Positions 17,302 to 24,000 of a stretch of 64,000 bases of DNA are shown in pieces; position 1 is the first letter of the stretch; the number at the start of each line of letters is the position of its first letter. The stretch is from Thermoproteus uzoniensis 768-20 (lineage in GTDB: Archaea > Thermoproteota > Thermoprotei > Thermoproteales > Thermoproteaceae). Below the pieces are notes generated by a model. It was not told where the DNA came from. It did not search any database and saw only the letters and a program-made list of their open reading frames with translations. The stretch lies in contig NC_015315.1 of assembly GCF_000193375.1 (NCBI RefSeq), positions 1,682,622 to 1,746,621 on the forward strand, given 5' to 3'. Made by a program: the position numbers and the translations under genes.

Positions 17302-18083
17302 TGAGACAGCTCATATCCGAGATACTGCGCCTTGCCGAGATGGAGATACCTAAATATAGAGATAAATTGATAGAGCTAGCGAGAGATATAGATGAGTATA
17401 AAAAGGAGGCGGTGGAGAGGCCCCGATATGTGGATACGCCGGACTATATCGCGATAGACTCCGGATATGCCGTGATTCAGTATAGATATTTAAATATAGC
17501 CATAATAGTTGTAGTTATAATTGATAAATATATAAATAGTGAAACCATATTATTTAGTTTTAAAAGAAATGAGGATATAGATTTAAATAGTTATATAAGA
17601 AAGCAGGAACTCGCACGTGCCGAAAAGCACAGCGGATATGTTCTGTCCGACGGCCCGTTGTCGCCCTATATGAAAGAACCTAGAGGCTTCATCATCGGCG
17701 TCTCGAAAGATCCGGTAGCTCCCAGGTATTGGAAGGGCATAGGCGGCCGTGTAGGCGAATGGCTCAGGGAAATATCCGGCTACGTATCAGAGCTGTACGG
17801 AGCCGAGCTTCTGCTTCGGGGCGAGCCGCCGGGCTCTATGCTGAAGCCCGTAAAGCTCGGCAAATATCTTGTTACATATATAAAGGGTGACTCTGTATTT
17901 TATGTAGAATTTCCTGAGTATATACCCAAGGATATTGTTGCATCATTTTTTAGGTATGGATATCCAATCAAGCTTAGAATCGCGCATAGGTATGCAAAGA
18001 TTACTCGGGAGTATTTGAGGACCGTTAGGACGATAGCGCCTAGACTTTTAGATATATCGACAAAATATAGGGAGTATCTATAA
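17301..18083 (+). CDS. NurA-like nuclease domain protein
   Basis: The 260-aa protein carries the ordered motifs of the NurA domain (Mn-dependent 5'-3' exonuclease/endonuclease, RNase H-like fold): IAIDSG with Asp53, a helix containing Glu103 (RKQELARAE), LSDGPLS with Asp117 and GVSKDP with Lys136. Canonical archaeal NurA (about 300-350 aa) works with the HerA translocase in DNA end resection with Mre11-Rad50. None of those partners is nearby; instead a different P-loop ATPase precedes it. Much of the gene is AT-rich. The assignment rests on motif spacing and is a divergent match. Confidence 0.7.
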   Translation: MRQLISEILRLAEMEIPKYRDKLIELARDIDEYKKEAVERPRYVDTPDYIAIDSGYAVIQYRYLNIAIIVVVIIDKYINSETILFSFKRNEDIDLNSYIRKQELARAEKHSGYVLSDGPLSPYMKEPRGFIIGVSKDPVAPRYWKGIGGRVGEWLREISGYVSELYGAELLLRGEPPGSMLKPVKLGKYLVTYIKGDSVFYVEFPEYIPKDIVASFFRYGYPIKLRIAHRYAKITREYLRTVRTIAPRLLDISTKYREYL

Positions 18084-18215
18084 GCCTTTATAAATATATA
18101 TTAGGTTAGCTATGGCTAGATTAACACAATCATCTAGGTCCAATTCATGTTTTTTACAGATTTCCTTGAGCGCCTTATATTCGGCGGGTTTGAGCGAGAT
18201 CACGACACGTTCCAT
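18078..18215 (-). CDS. Small ribbon-helix-helix (CopG-like) protein, 45 aa
   Basis: This frame encodes a beta strand (ERVVISLKPAEY) followed by two helices (YKALKEICKKHELDLDDCVN and LAIANLIYIY), the layout of a CopG/Arc-type ribbon-helix-helix DNA-binding protein. ATG 18215 lies about 17-29 nt after TTTTAATATATAC on the minus strand, as for leaderless genes in this window. Its stop overlaps the NurA-like gene end by 6 bp in convergent orientation. It may be an autoregulated repressor or an antitoxin-like protein; no toxin partner is evident. Confidence 0.72.
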   Translation of the reverse strand: MERVVISLKPAEYKALKEICKKHELDLDDCVNLAIANLIYIYKGL

Positions 18216-18265
18216 ACATCTATTGGTGTATATATTAAAAGAGGATTTGTTAAAAATGTATACGT

Positions 18266-18865
18266 CTACTTCAATAAGCTCGTTATTTGCTGGAGCTTGT
18301 TCTTGACCTCCTCAAGCTCTCTGCGCAATCTGTCGTTCTCGGCCCTAAGCCTCTCCACCTCCTTAGACAGCTCCTCCTTCTCCCTCCTCAACGCCTCGTA
18401 GTCGGGCGCCGCTTGCCCGCACCTATCGCTTCTGACCCAGTAAATAAGTTCCGTCTTGTCCTTGTTCCACGTTATTTCGCCGGTGTCGGGATCTACGAGG
18501 AGCTCTGTCGATATCATAAATATGTCGCCGCGCTCCAGCTTATGCTTGGGCACAGCCTCCTCGAAAAACCACTTCTTCAACCCGTCGAAGAGCTCTCTGG
18601 AGGTCTCCCTAAACTTTTCTGAGTCCCTAATCCGCGCAAAAATATTCTCGCCATCGGGCCCGAACTGCTCTCTGAGCGAGCCGGCAACGGCTCCGAAGAG
18701 TAGCTTGAAGAACTCGGGCCGGCCGCCGGGGCCATACCGTCCGAAGAGCCTGCCTGCCGACGTCTTTCCCGTGTTCCATCTGATCAACAGAAGCCTCTTG
18801 CCCTCGCGGGTTACCAGCTCTGAGCGGACCTCTCCCCTCTCCTCCTCCCTCACCTCCTCGCCCAT
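18266..18865 (-). CDS. Coiled-coil protein of unknown function
   Basis: I do not recognise the family. The 199-aa protein has an acidic N terminus, a central compact domain (LLLIRWNTGKTSAGRLFGRY to FDGLKKWFFEEAVPKHKLERG) and a C-terminal coiled coil of about 45 residues with clear heptads (YEALRREKEELSKEVERLRA continuing to the end). A single Cys and an EITWNKDKTELIYWVRSD strand segment precede the coil. ATG 18865 lies 18-28 nt from the TTTTTAATATT box shared with the divergent radical-SAM gene. It may oligomerise; nothing more specific can be said. Confidence 0.72.
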   Translation of the reverse strand: MGEEVREEERGEVRSELVTREGKRLLLIRWNTGKTSAGRLFGRYGPGGRPEFFKLLFGAVAGSLREQFGPDGENIFARIRDSEKFRETSRELFDGLKKWFFEEAVPKHKLERGDIFMISTELLVDPDTGEITWNKDKTELIYWVRSDRCGQAAPDYEALRREKEELSKEVERLRAENDRLRRELEEVKNKLQQITSLLK

Positions 18866-18882
18866 GGAGTATATGGAGCACG

Positions 18883-18893
18883 TTTTTAATATT
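18883..18893. promoter_or_regulatory. Shared bidirectional TATA box
   Basis: TTTTTAATATT lies 18-28 nt from the minus-strand ATG 18865 and 15-28 nt from the plus-strand GTG codons at 18908 and 18911. It is the only AT-rich box in the divergent gap, so it probably serves both genes. Confidence 0.55.
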
Positions 18894-18907
18894 GAGTCGG
18901 GATCGCG

Positions 18908-19819
18908 GTGGTGTATTATAATATATACAGAGGCCCCCTCGCCAAGGGATGCGACATGTGCTTAGTGGGCGCTAAGGCGGTTATATTCATCACAGGCCTC
19001 TGCAAGTATAGGTGCTTCTACTGTCCGGTGGATAGGGAGAGGTTCGGCAAAGACGTCGTCTACGTCAACGACGTGAGAGTAAATACGACGGACGACGTTG
19101 TGCGCGAGGTCGCCGCGTCGGGCGCCGCGGGGGCTGCCATAACCGGCGGAGATCCCCTTGAAGTCCCCGACAGAGTGGTGGAGATCGCGTCGGCGTTGAA
19201 ACGCGCGTTTGGGAAAGAGTTCCACATACATCTATACACCAGGCCTGCCAGCTTGGACAACAAGACGACAAACGCCCTAATAAACTCCGGCGTGGACGAG
19301 GTGAGGCTCCACTTCTTGGGCTACGGCGAGGTGGCGGGGAGGTTGCACTACATCGCGGCGCTTAAGTACGCCGGGCTTTCCCTAGGCGTCGAGGTCCCCG
19401 CGATACCCGGCCTCGAGGCGAGCATATCGGCGGCTATAAACGCGTTGGCCGCACGCGGGTTCGTCGACTTCGTGAACATCAACGAGCTCGACGTGTCCGA
19501 CAGCAACATAGACATGTTGAGGCGTCTGGGCTATAGGGTGGGCGACGGGTCGGCGTACGGTAGCTTCGAGGCGGCCAAGAGACTAATGGAGCTTGTCAGA
19601 GGAGTCCCCGTCAATTTGTGTAGGAGCAAGACAAAGGATCTGTACCAGATAGGGGCGAGGGTCTTCAGAGAGGCCATGTTCTCCGCGGCGTCCTCGGAGC
19701 GCGTGCGCGACGACGGAACTATAGAATACACGGAAGACGGCGTGCATCCCGGCCATAGGCTTGCCAGAAATATCAAGGTGAAGATCAAGCTCGGAGGGAA
19801 GTATCTAGAGGTCGCGTAG
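18908..19819 (+). CDS. Radical SAM protein (COG2108-like)
   Basis: The radical-SAM 4Fe-4S signature CKYRCFYC (CxxxCxxC) follows KAVIFITGL, with AITGGDPLEVPD as the GGE-like SAM-binding motif. An extra CDMC near the N terminus might bind metal. The 303-aa protein resembles an archaeal family (related to pyruvate-formate-lyase-activating-type proteins) with no established substrate. GTG 18908 is immediately followed by GTG 18911; either fits the upstream TATA box. The gene is divergent from the coiled-coil protein and upstream of a small secreted or membrane protein. Confidence 0.8.
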   Translation: MVYYNIYRGPLAKGCDMCLVGAKAVIFITGLCKYRCFYCPVDRERFGKDVVYVNDVRVNTTDDVVREVAASGAAGAAITGGDPLEVPDRVVEIASALKRAFGKEFHIHLYTRPASLDNKTTNALINSGVDEVRLHFLGYGEVAGRLHYIAALKYAGLSLGVEVPAIPGLEASISAAINALAARGFVDFVNINELDVSDSNIDMLRRLGYRVGDGSAYGSFEAAKRLMELVRGVPVNLCRSKTKDLYQIGARVFREAMFSAASSERVRDDGTIEYTEDGVHPGHRLARNIKVKIKLGGKYLEVA

Positions 19820-19845
19820 GTGTTTTTAACCATGAAGCAGTTTAC

Positions 19846-20172
19846 ATGAAGCTGTGCCTGGCGCTGATAGCTATAGCCGTCGGCGTCTACGCGTCCGCCG
19901 TCAACGGCACAAACGCCACAGCTCCTGTAGGGGTCCTAGACAATATAAATAATATAATAAATAATTGGTTAAATATAGGTACAAACTTTCTAGTTAATCT
20001 AGAATATACATTAAAGTATTATATTGTTAAAATATCGGAAGTCGCGGCCGTCATTATGGCCATGATAGGGGCGTTTCTATATTTCACAAGGCTAAGTAAG
20101 TACACCGGGCGTAGTCTGCTCATAGGCGCCGTGTTGCTGTACCTCTTCGCAGAGATCCTAAAGGGCATCTGA
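19846..20172 (+). CDS. Small secreted/membrane protein, VirB2/TedC-like pilin candidate
   Basis: The 108-aa product starts with a typical Sec signal peptide (MKLCLALIAIAVGVYASAVNG, possible cleavage near residues 17-21). Two hydrophobic helices follow (ISEVAAVIMAMIGAFLYF and SLLIGAVLLYLFAEIL) separated by a short basic loop (TRLSKYTGR). This order (signal peptide, long helix, basic loop, second helix) is that of conjugative VirB2/TrbC pilins and of the crenarchaeal DNA-import pilins CedA1 and TedC. The identification is by topology only. The start has TTTTTAACC (19822-19830) upstream. The inter-helix region is AT-rich. No other Ted/Ced gene lies in the window. Confidence 0.6.
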   Translation: MKLCLALIAIAVGVYASAVNGTNATAPVGVLDNINNIINNWLNIGTNFLVNLEYTLKYYIVKISEVAAVIMAMIGAFLYFTRLSKYTGRSLLIGAVLLYLFAEILKGI

Positions 20173-20173
20173 C

Positions 20174-20199
20174 GCCGCGTGGAGCTACACCACGGCGGC
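20174..20199 (+). terminator. GC-rich hairpin after the pilin-like gene
   Basis: GCCGCGTGG (20174-20182) can pair with CCACGGCGGC (20190-20199) around a 7-nt loop, with one bulged base. It directly follows the stop codon and precedes the tRNA-Lys TATA box. Archaeal termination usually relies on U-tracts, and none follows, so it may instead be a 3'-end stabiliser. Confidence 0.35.
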
Positions 20200-20249
20200 C
20201 GTCCCAACGTAGTCGGAAAGCTTTAAAAGTATAGGGAATATACGTCAAG

Positions 20250-20368
20250 GGGCCCGTAGCTCAGCCCGGTAGAGCGGCGGTGGACCCAGCCAGATCCGCC
20301 GAGGCTTTTAACCCGTAGGTCGTGGGTTCGAAGGGGGACGGCCCCCGAAACTCCCACCGGGCCCGCCA
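20250..20368 (+). tRNA. tRNA-Lys (TTT) with two non-canonical introns, CCA encoded
   Basis: Acceptor GGGCCCG (20250-20256) pairs with CGGGCCC (20358-20364), followed by G73 and an encoded CCA. The anticodon TTT is at 20307-20309 in loop CTTTTAA. The anticodon stem only closes if about 23 nt (about 20281-20303, near position 29/30 or 30/31) are removed. The T-loop only becomes TTCGAAT if 19 nt (20333-20351, position 59/60) are removed. The nearby tRNA-Arg gene has the uninterrupted T-arm, which confirms the second intron. TTTAAAAG (about 20222-20229) is the promoter box. Confidence 0.9.
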
Positions 20369-20438
20369 GCGCGCCGTTTACGTAGACATCAAGCCTTTGT
20401 AGTCTGAAGTCTATATAAAAACGGCTGGTCTTGGCTTC

Positions 20439-20957
20439 GTGCAAGAGGCTTATTATCAAATAAATAGAGGAAAAGCTGTTGTGAGAAAACTCATCGCCGA
20501 GATGGCCTACATGGGACTTGTCGGCACTCTCGCAGTGCCTCCTTTCGGCGTTTTGAGAAGCCCGCTGTCCTCTATTATAACGCCGGAGATAGTCTCGGCG
20601 CTTGCCCTCGAGATCTTGAAAGACGACCCTAATGCCGTCCTCAACTCGAGATTGGGGCTGAAGCTGGGCGGGATCCCCGCTTGCGATATGTTGAAATACC
20701 ACGAGCTGAACGTCTTATGTAGACTAGTTAAGGAGAACGGCGATAGGCCTCTCTACGCGGTTGTGGACTTGCTCGCGCCCCATCTAGGCGTGGCCTTATC
20801 CAACCTGGGCTACAGGGAGGGCGATCTCTTGATAACGGCCCTCAGAGTCTTAAAGGGGGAGGCCGGCTCGGCGGAGCAAGCCCAGCTGTTCAAGCTGTAC
20901 GACGAATGGGGCCTTTACGCGCACATTAACGTTCGACGTAGCGAGCGGACGCCCTGA
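20439..20957 (+). CDS. Hypothetical protein
   Basis: This 172-aa protein is not recognised. It looks globular and mostly helical, with Leu/Ala-rich segments (EIVSALALEILKDDPN, YAVVDLLAPHLGVALSNLG), three Cys and no membrane segment. The GTG start lies about 20-28 nt after TATATAAAAAC (20411-20421). It is the first gene in the stretch bounded by the inverted tRNA-Lys and tRNA-Arg genes, and its 3' end overlaps the convergent bud32 by 32 bp. Confidence 0.65.
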   Translation: MQEAYYQINRGKAVVRKLIAEMAYMGLVGTLAVPPFGVLRSPLSSIITPEIVSALALEILKDDPNAVLNSRLGLKLGGIPACDMLKYHELNVLCRLVKENGDRPLYAVVDLLAPHLGVALSNLGYREGDLLITALRVLKGEAGSAEQAQLFKLYDEWGLYAHINVRRSERTP

Positions 20958-21549
20958 TGCGCCTCACGCCCTCGCGGACGTCCTCGGCCAGGCGCCCCAA
21001 CGCCGAGTAGCCATCCCAGAAAGCCCTCTTGTAGTCCTCGCCCCTCTCGCCGTATGTATCCAACACCCTCAACAACACGTTGACGTCGCGCGCGAACTCC
21101 AGCACGGCCCTCCTGCCGGAGCCCTCTACGAAGTATCCGAGGCCCATATCGATGAAGTAGGGCCTAACGCCGCCTCTATAGATCACGTTGGTGAGGGCCA
21201 GATCCCCGTGGACTATGCCCGCCGCGTGTAGCCTCGCTACCATAGAGCCCACGTCGCCCAACACGTTCTTGCCGCTCTCCAGAAGATCCTTGGCCGTGGG
21301 GCCGTCGATATATTCCATGACTATGGCCGCCCGCTCCACGTCGAAGAAATACACGGCGGGCACGTCGACGCCGGCTTCGCGGGCCTTGGCCATAACCCTG
21401 ACCTCGTTCAACGTCCTCCTAGACCTAATGGCCTTATCCAGCTCCGGATCCCTATAGCGCTTGGGCTTTCTGAGCTTCACGACAGCCCTCATGCCGAACC
21501 AGTCCACCTCGTAGAGGTCGGCCTCGGCGCCTCTGGCTATGAGCCTCAC
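20926..21549 (-). CDS. bud32: KEOPS complex kinase/ATPase Bud32 (PRPK)
   Basis: Bud32 is the small RIO-related kinase of the KEOPS complex, which with Kae1 makes t6A37 in ANN-decoding tRNAs. The 207-aa product begins MRLIARGAEADLYEVDWFG (reduced glycine-rich region), then VVKLRKPKRYRDPELD (ATP-binding Lys and the family KxYRxPxLD motif), MEYIDGP, the catalytic HGDLALTNVI and FIDMGLGYF (metal-binding Asp). The start is set at GTG 21549 by comparison with the family N terminus; the longer open frame upstream (to 21768) is antisense to the divergent radical-SAM gene. It is separate from kae1 here. Confidence 0.9.
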   Translation of the reverse strand: MRLIARGAEADLYEVDWFGMRAVVKLRKPKRYRDPELDKAIRSRRTLNEVRVMAKAREAGVDVPAVYFFDVERAAIVMEYIDGPTAKDLLESGKNVLGDVGSMVARLHAAGIVHGDLALTNVIYRGGVRPYFIDMGLGYFVEGSGRRAVLEFARDVNVLLRVLDTYGERGEDYKRAFWDGYSALGRLAEDVREGVRRIRASARYVER

Positions 21550-21582
21550 GAAAAATGAAAAAACCACAGCCCTAAGAACGTT

Positions 21583-22701
21583 GTGGCCTGGGCCCTCTAC
21601 AGGCCCGACGCGGTGGCCGTATGGAGCGACGAGGTGGTGAGGGAGCGGCTTAGTTGGTACTACGCCGTGATGCGGGACAAGGCTCCGTCTAAGTTCCACA
21701 TAGCGGCGCGCGTCGAAGCGCCGCGCGACTACGCCGAGCTCGACGACGAGAGGTTGTGGAGGCTCCACGAGGAGCTGGGCAGAGCCTTCGACGAGGAGTG
21801 GTCCGCCCAGAGGGAGAGGCCGGACGTGCGCCTGGTCGAGAAGGGCCTGCCGGAGGCCTCGTTCCTAGACGTCAAGATAGAGCTGGCGCGTAGGCAGCTG
21901 AGGCGGTGCAACTTGTGCGAGAGGCATTGCGGAGTGGACAGGACCAGGAGGAGGGGGGCTTGCCTGCTCGACGACAAGCCGAGGGTATCCAGCTGGTTCC
22001 TCCACATGGGCGAGGAGGCCCCGCTCGTCCCCTCGGGCACTATCTTCTTCGCCGGCTGTAACTTCAGATGCGCCTTCTGCCAGAACTGGGACATATCGCA
22101 GAGGCCCGAAAACGGCGCGGAGGCGACGCCGCGCCACCTCGCCCTAATACAGATCAGGCTGAGGGCTGAAGGAGCGCGGAACATAAACTGGGTGGGCGGC
22201 GAGCCTACCCCCAACATACCCTCCATACTCGAGTCCTTGAGGGAGCTCGCGGCGAGGAGGTTCAACGCGCCCCAGCTGTGGAACAGCAACATGTACCTAA
22301 CCCCCGAAGGCCTCTCGCTCATACTCCACATAATGGACATCTGGCTCCCCGACTTCAAATATGGCAACAACGCCTGCGCCCTCCGGTACTCGGTGGCCCC
22401 CAGATACGTCGATGTGGTGGCCAGAAACCTCTCGACGATATGCAGACGGGGCGAGGACGTGATAATCAGACACCTAGTGTTGCCGGGCCACGTAGACTGT
22501 TGCACCAAGCCCGTGCTCAAATGGATAGCCGAGAACTGCCCAAGGGCCTTGGTGAACATAATGGACCAGTACCACCCCGACTATCTAGTCCCCACAATGG
22601 CCAAATACTCTGACATAAACCGGCTTGTGTCCGACGCAGAGATGAGAGAGGCCTACCGTTACGCCGATGAGCTGGGCCTCGCCTGGCGCCAAGTCAGCTA
22701 G
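21583..22701 (+). CDS. Radical SAM protein, PflX/PflA-like (COG1313)
   Basis: This 372-aa protein has a Cys-rich entry (CNLCERHCGVDRTRRRGAC) and the radical-SAM signature CNFRCAFCQN, followed by WVGGEPTPN (GGE motif), as in the uncharacterised pyruvate-formate-lyase-activase-like PflX family. An extra N-terminal region of about 100 residues precedes the first Cys cluster. Its substrate is unknown. GTG 21583 lies 18-25 nt after GAAAAAACC (21557-21565) and diverges from bud32. The gene ends 61 bp before the 3' end of the inverted tRNA-Arg gene. Confidence 0.82.
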   Translation: MAWALYRPDAVAVWSDEVVRERLSWYYAVMRDKAPSKFHIAARVEAPRDYAELDDERLWRLHEELGRAFDEEWSAQRERPDVRLVEKGLPEASFLDVKIELARRQLRRCNLCERHCGVDRTRRRGACLLDDKPRVSSWFLHMGEEAPLVPSGTIFFAGCNFRCAFCQNWDISQRPENGAEATPRHLALIQIRLRAEGARNINWVGGEPTPNIPSILESLRELAARRFNAPQLWNSNMYLTPEGLSLILHIMDIWLPDFKYGNNACALRYSVAPRYVDVVARNLSTICRRGEDVIIRHLVLPGHVDCCTKPVLKWIAENCPRALVNIMDQYHPDYLVPTMAKYSDINRLVSDAEMREAYRYADELGLAWRQVS

Positions 22702-22762
22702 GCTCTACAGAGCGTGAAGCCGGCACGTCCAAGATAGCCAGACCGCGATAGCGCGAGGTCGC

Positions 22763-22895
22763 TGGCGGGCCCGGTGGGATTCGAACCCACGACCTCCGCC
22801 CCCTCTAGGGCCTACGGCTCGCTCCGCTTCCGCTTAGGAGGCACGGCGGACCGGCCGGGTCCACCGCCGCTCTATCCATGCTGAGCTACGGGCCC
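22763..22895 (-). tRNA. tRNA-Arg (CCT) with three introns, CCA encoded
   Basis: Acceptor and T-arm are intact (GGGCCCG/CGGGCCC, GTGGG TTCGAAT CCCAC). The anticodon CCT (plus-strand 22836-22838) sits in loop CTCCTAA. Folding requires removal of about 22 nt in the 5' anticodon stem (22842-22863), about 15 nt at the canonical 37/38 region (22819-22833) and about 18 nt in the variable region near 45/46 (22793-22810). That leaves stem GCGGC/GCCGT and variable loop AGGTC. The first intron and the flanks closely resemble tRNA-Lys at 20250. TTAAAAAC on the minus strand (about 22916-22924) is the promoter box. Confidence 0.86.
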
Positions 22896-23363
22896 CTTGA
22901 CGTATATTTCTATCTGTTTTTAAGCTTTTCCGCCATCTTTGTCCATCTCCAGATCTTTCCGCGAGGGTCGAACGCCTCCTGTCGCCTAATACGAAAGGCG
23001 GCCCTCGCCCACACATTACGCCGGGCTTCTTGCGATGAGCCGCCTCTCCTTGCATATTCCATACTGTCCATCTCAACGCCGTATCCCCCGCCGATACCTT
23101 AGCTTATGCCGCGGTATGTACGTTACGTAATGCCGTCCGGCTTGGCGTGTAGCCTCCGCGCCTCGAGGGCTGGCAAGGCCTTTCGTAATTCTCTTTACGT
23201 TTTTCGACCGAGGTTTTGAGGACACAGCGACAAGTAGCCCAAGTCGCCCTCACAGATCCTTCGCCGGCTTGGTTTTGTGCGTGCTTGGACGGCGGGGCTG
23301 TGAAGAGGCGGCCGTGCCCGGGGCTGGACGATATATGTAAATTTTTAGGGTTTGTACCCAATC
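22896..23363. other. Gene-free stretch of about 470 bp
   Basis: Apart from the tRNA-Arg promoter at its left end and the TATA box ATTTTTAG (23341-23348) for the next gene at its right end, I see no convincing coding frame. The GC content is like that of genes, and several short hairpins are possible, for example GCGAC/GTCGC around 23230-23253. It could hold a structured RNA or a decayed gene. I looked for RNase P RNA and SRP RNA signatures and did not find them. Confidence 0.4.
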
Positions 23364-23786
23364 ATGGAGATCCCCGAGGTGAGCGAGGTGGAGCTCGAGA
23401 ACCCGTCTTTCTCGGTAGCTGGACCTGCAGAATACACGATCTCTTTCGGAAGTCCCTGTAAGGTCTCGGCCAACGTCAGGATGGACGTGCTCATGTTTTC
23501 ATGGCCCCGTGTTTTCTCGAAGGCCCTAGTGGCGGTCTACAAATGCGGCGACTTCTGGCCGCACTTCGACGTGAAGGTGAGGGCCCTATCCTTCGGCAAA
23601 TCGATATACCTATTGGTCGACTCTGTGGCGCGACACAACGAGAGCGACGCGGAGATCGTGCCTCTGGAGCGCGGCCCGCTCTGGATCTATTTGGCCAAGC
23701 TGGGCGCGATTGCTCTGTGCAAGACCGTGAGGGAGGTCCTCAACGTGCAGGGCAAGTGCAGGACGTATATGTCAGCCGGTACGTGA
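23364..23786 (+). CDS. Hypothetical protein
   Basis: The family is unrecognised. The 140-aa product starts MEIPEVSEVELENPSFSVAG and is beta-rich in its first half (YTISFGSPCKVSANVRMDVLM) with a helical C terminus (AKLGAIALCKTVREVLN). It contains four Cys in non-zinc-ribbon spacing. ATG 23364 is favoured because ATTTTTAG lies at TATA distance; an in-frame ATG 23352 is too close to that box. Neighbours give no functional clue. Confidence 0.6.
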   Translation: MEIPEVSEVELENPSFSVAGPAEYTISFGSPCKVSANVRMDVLMFSWPRVFSKALVAVYKCGDFWPHFDVKVRALSFGKSIYLLVDSVARHNESDAEIVPLERGPLWIYLAKLGAIALCKTVREVLNVQGKCRTYMSAGT

Positions 23787-24000
23787 ACACGTCACCGATC
23801 GGCTTCGGAGGCTTTCATCCCGACACATCTAGCTCGCCTAGATAAGTCTTATTGCGGAATACGGGAGCTCCCGCGTTGCGGCGAGGCTATGCCGTGGGCG
23901 CCTCCCTGCCCGCCGTCTTGGCGCCAGCGGGCTCTATAAGGAGGCTCCGCGGCTGGACACAGGCGCTTTGTTTAATAATCGGTTGGTCGGGAGGTTATAT

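Noticed and set aside
18112-18306. 64-codon plus-strand frame.
   Set aside because: It is antisense to the better supported 45-aa ribbon-helix-helix gene and has poor protein character.
20223-20702. 159-codon open frame on the minus strand.
   Set aside because: It runs across the tRNA-Lys gene and antisense to a gene with its own promoter.
22834-23076. 80-codon minus-strand frame.
   Set aside because: It covers part of tRNA-Arg, including its first intron, and has no promoter or family signal.
22896-23363. RNase P RNA or SRP RNA in the gene-free stretch.
   Set aside because: I could not find the conserved P4 elements of RNase P RNA or the SRP helix 8 motif on either strand, so no call is made.
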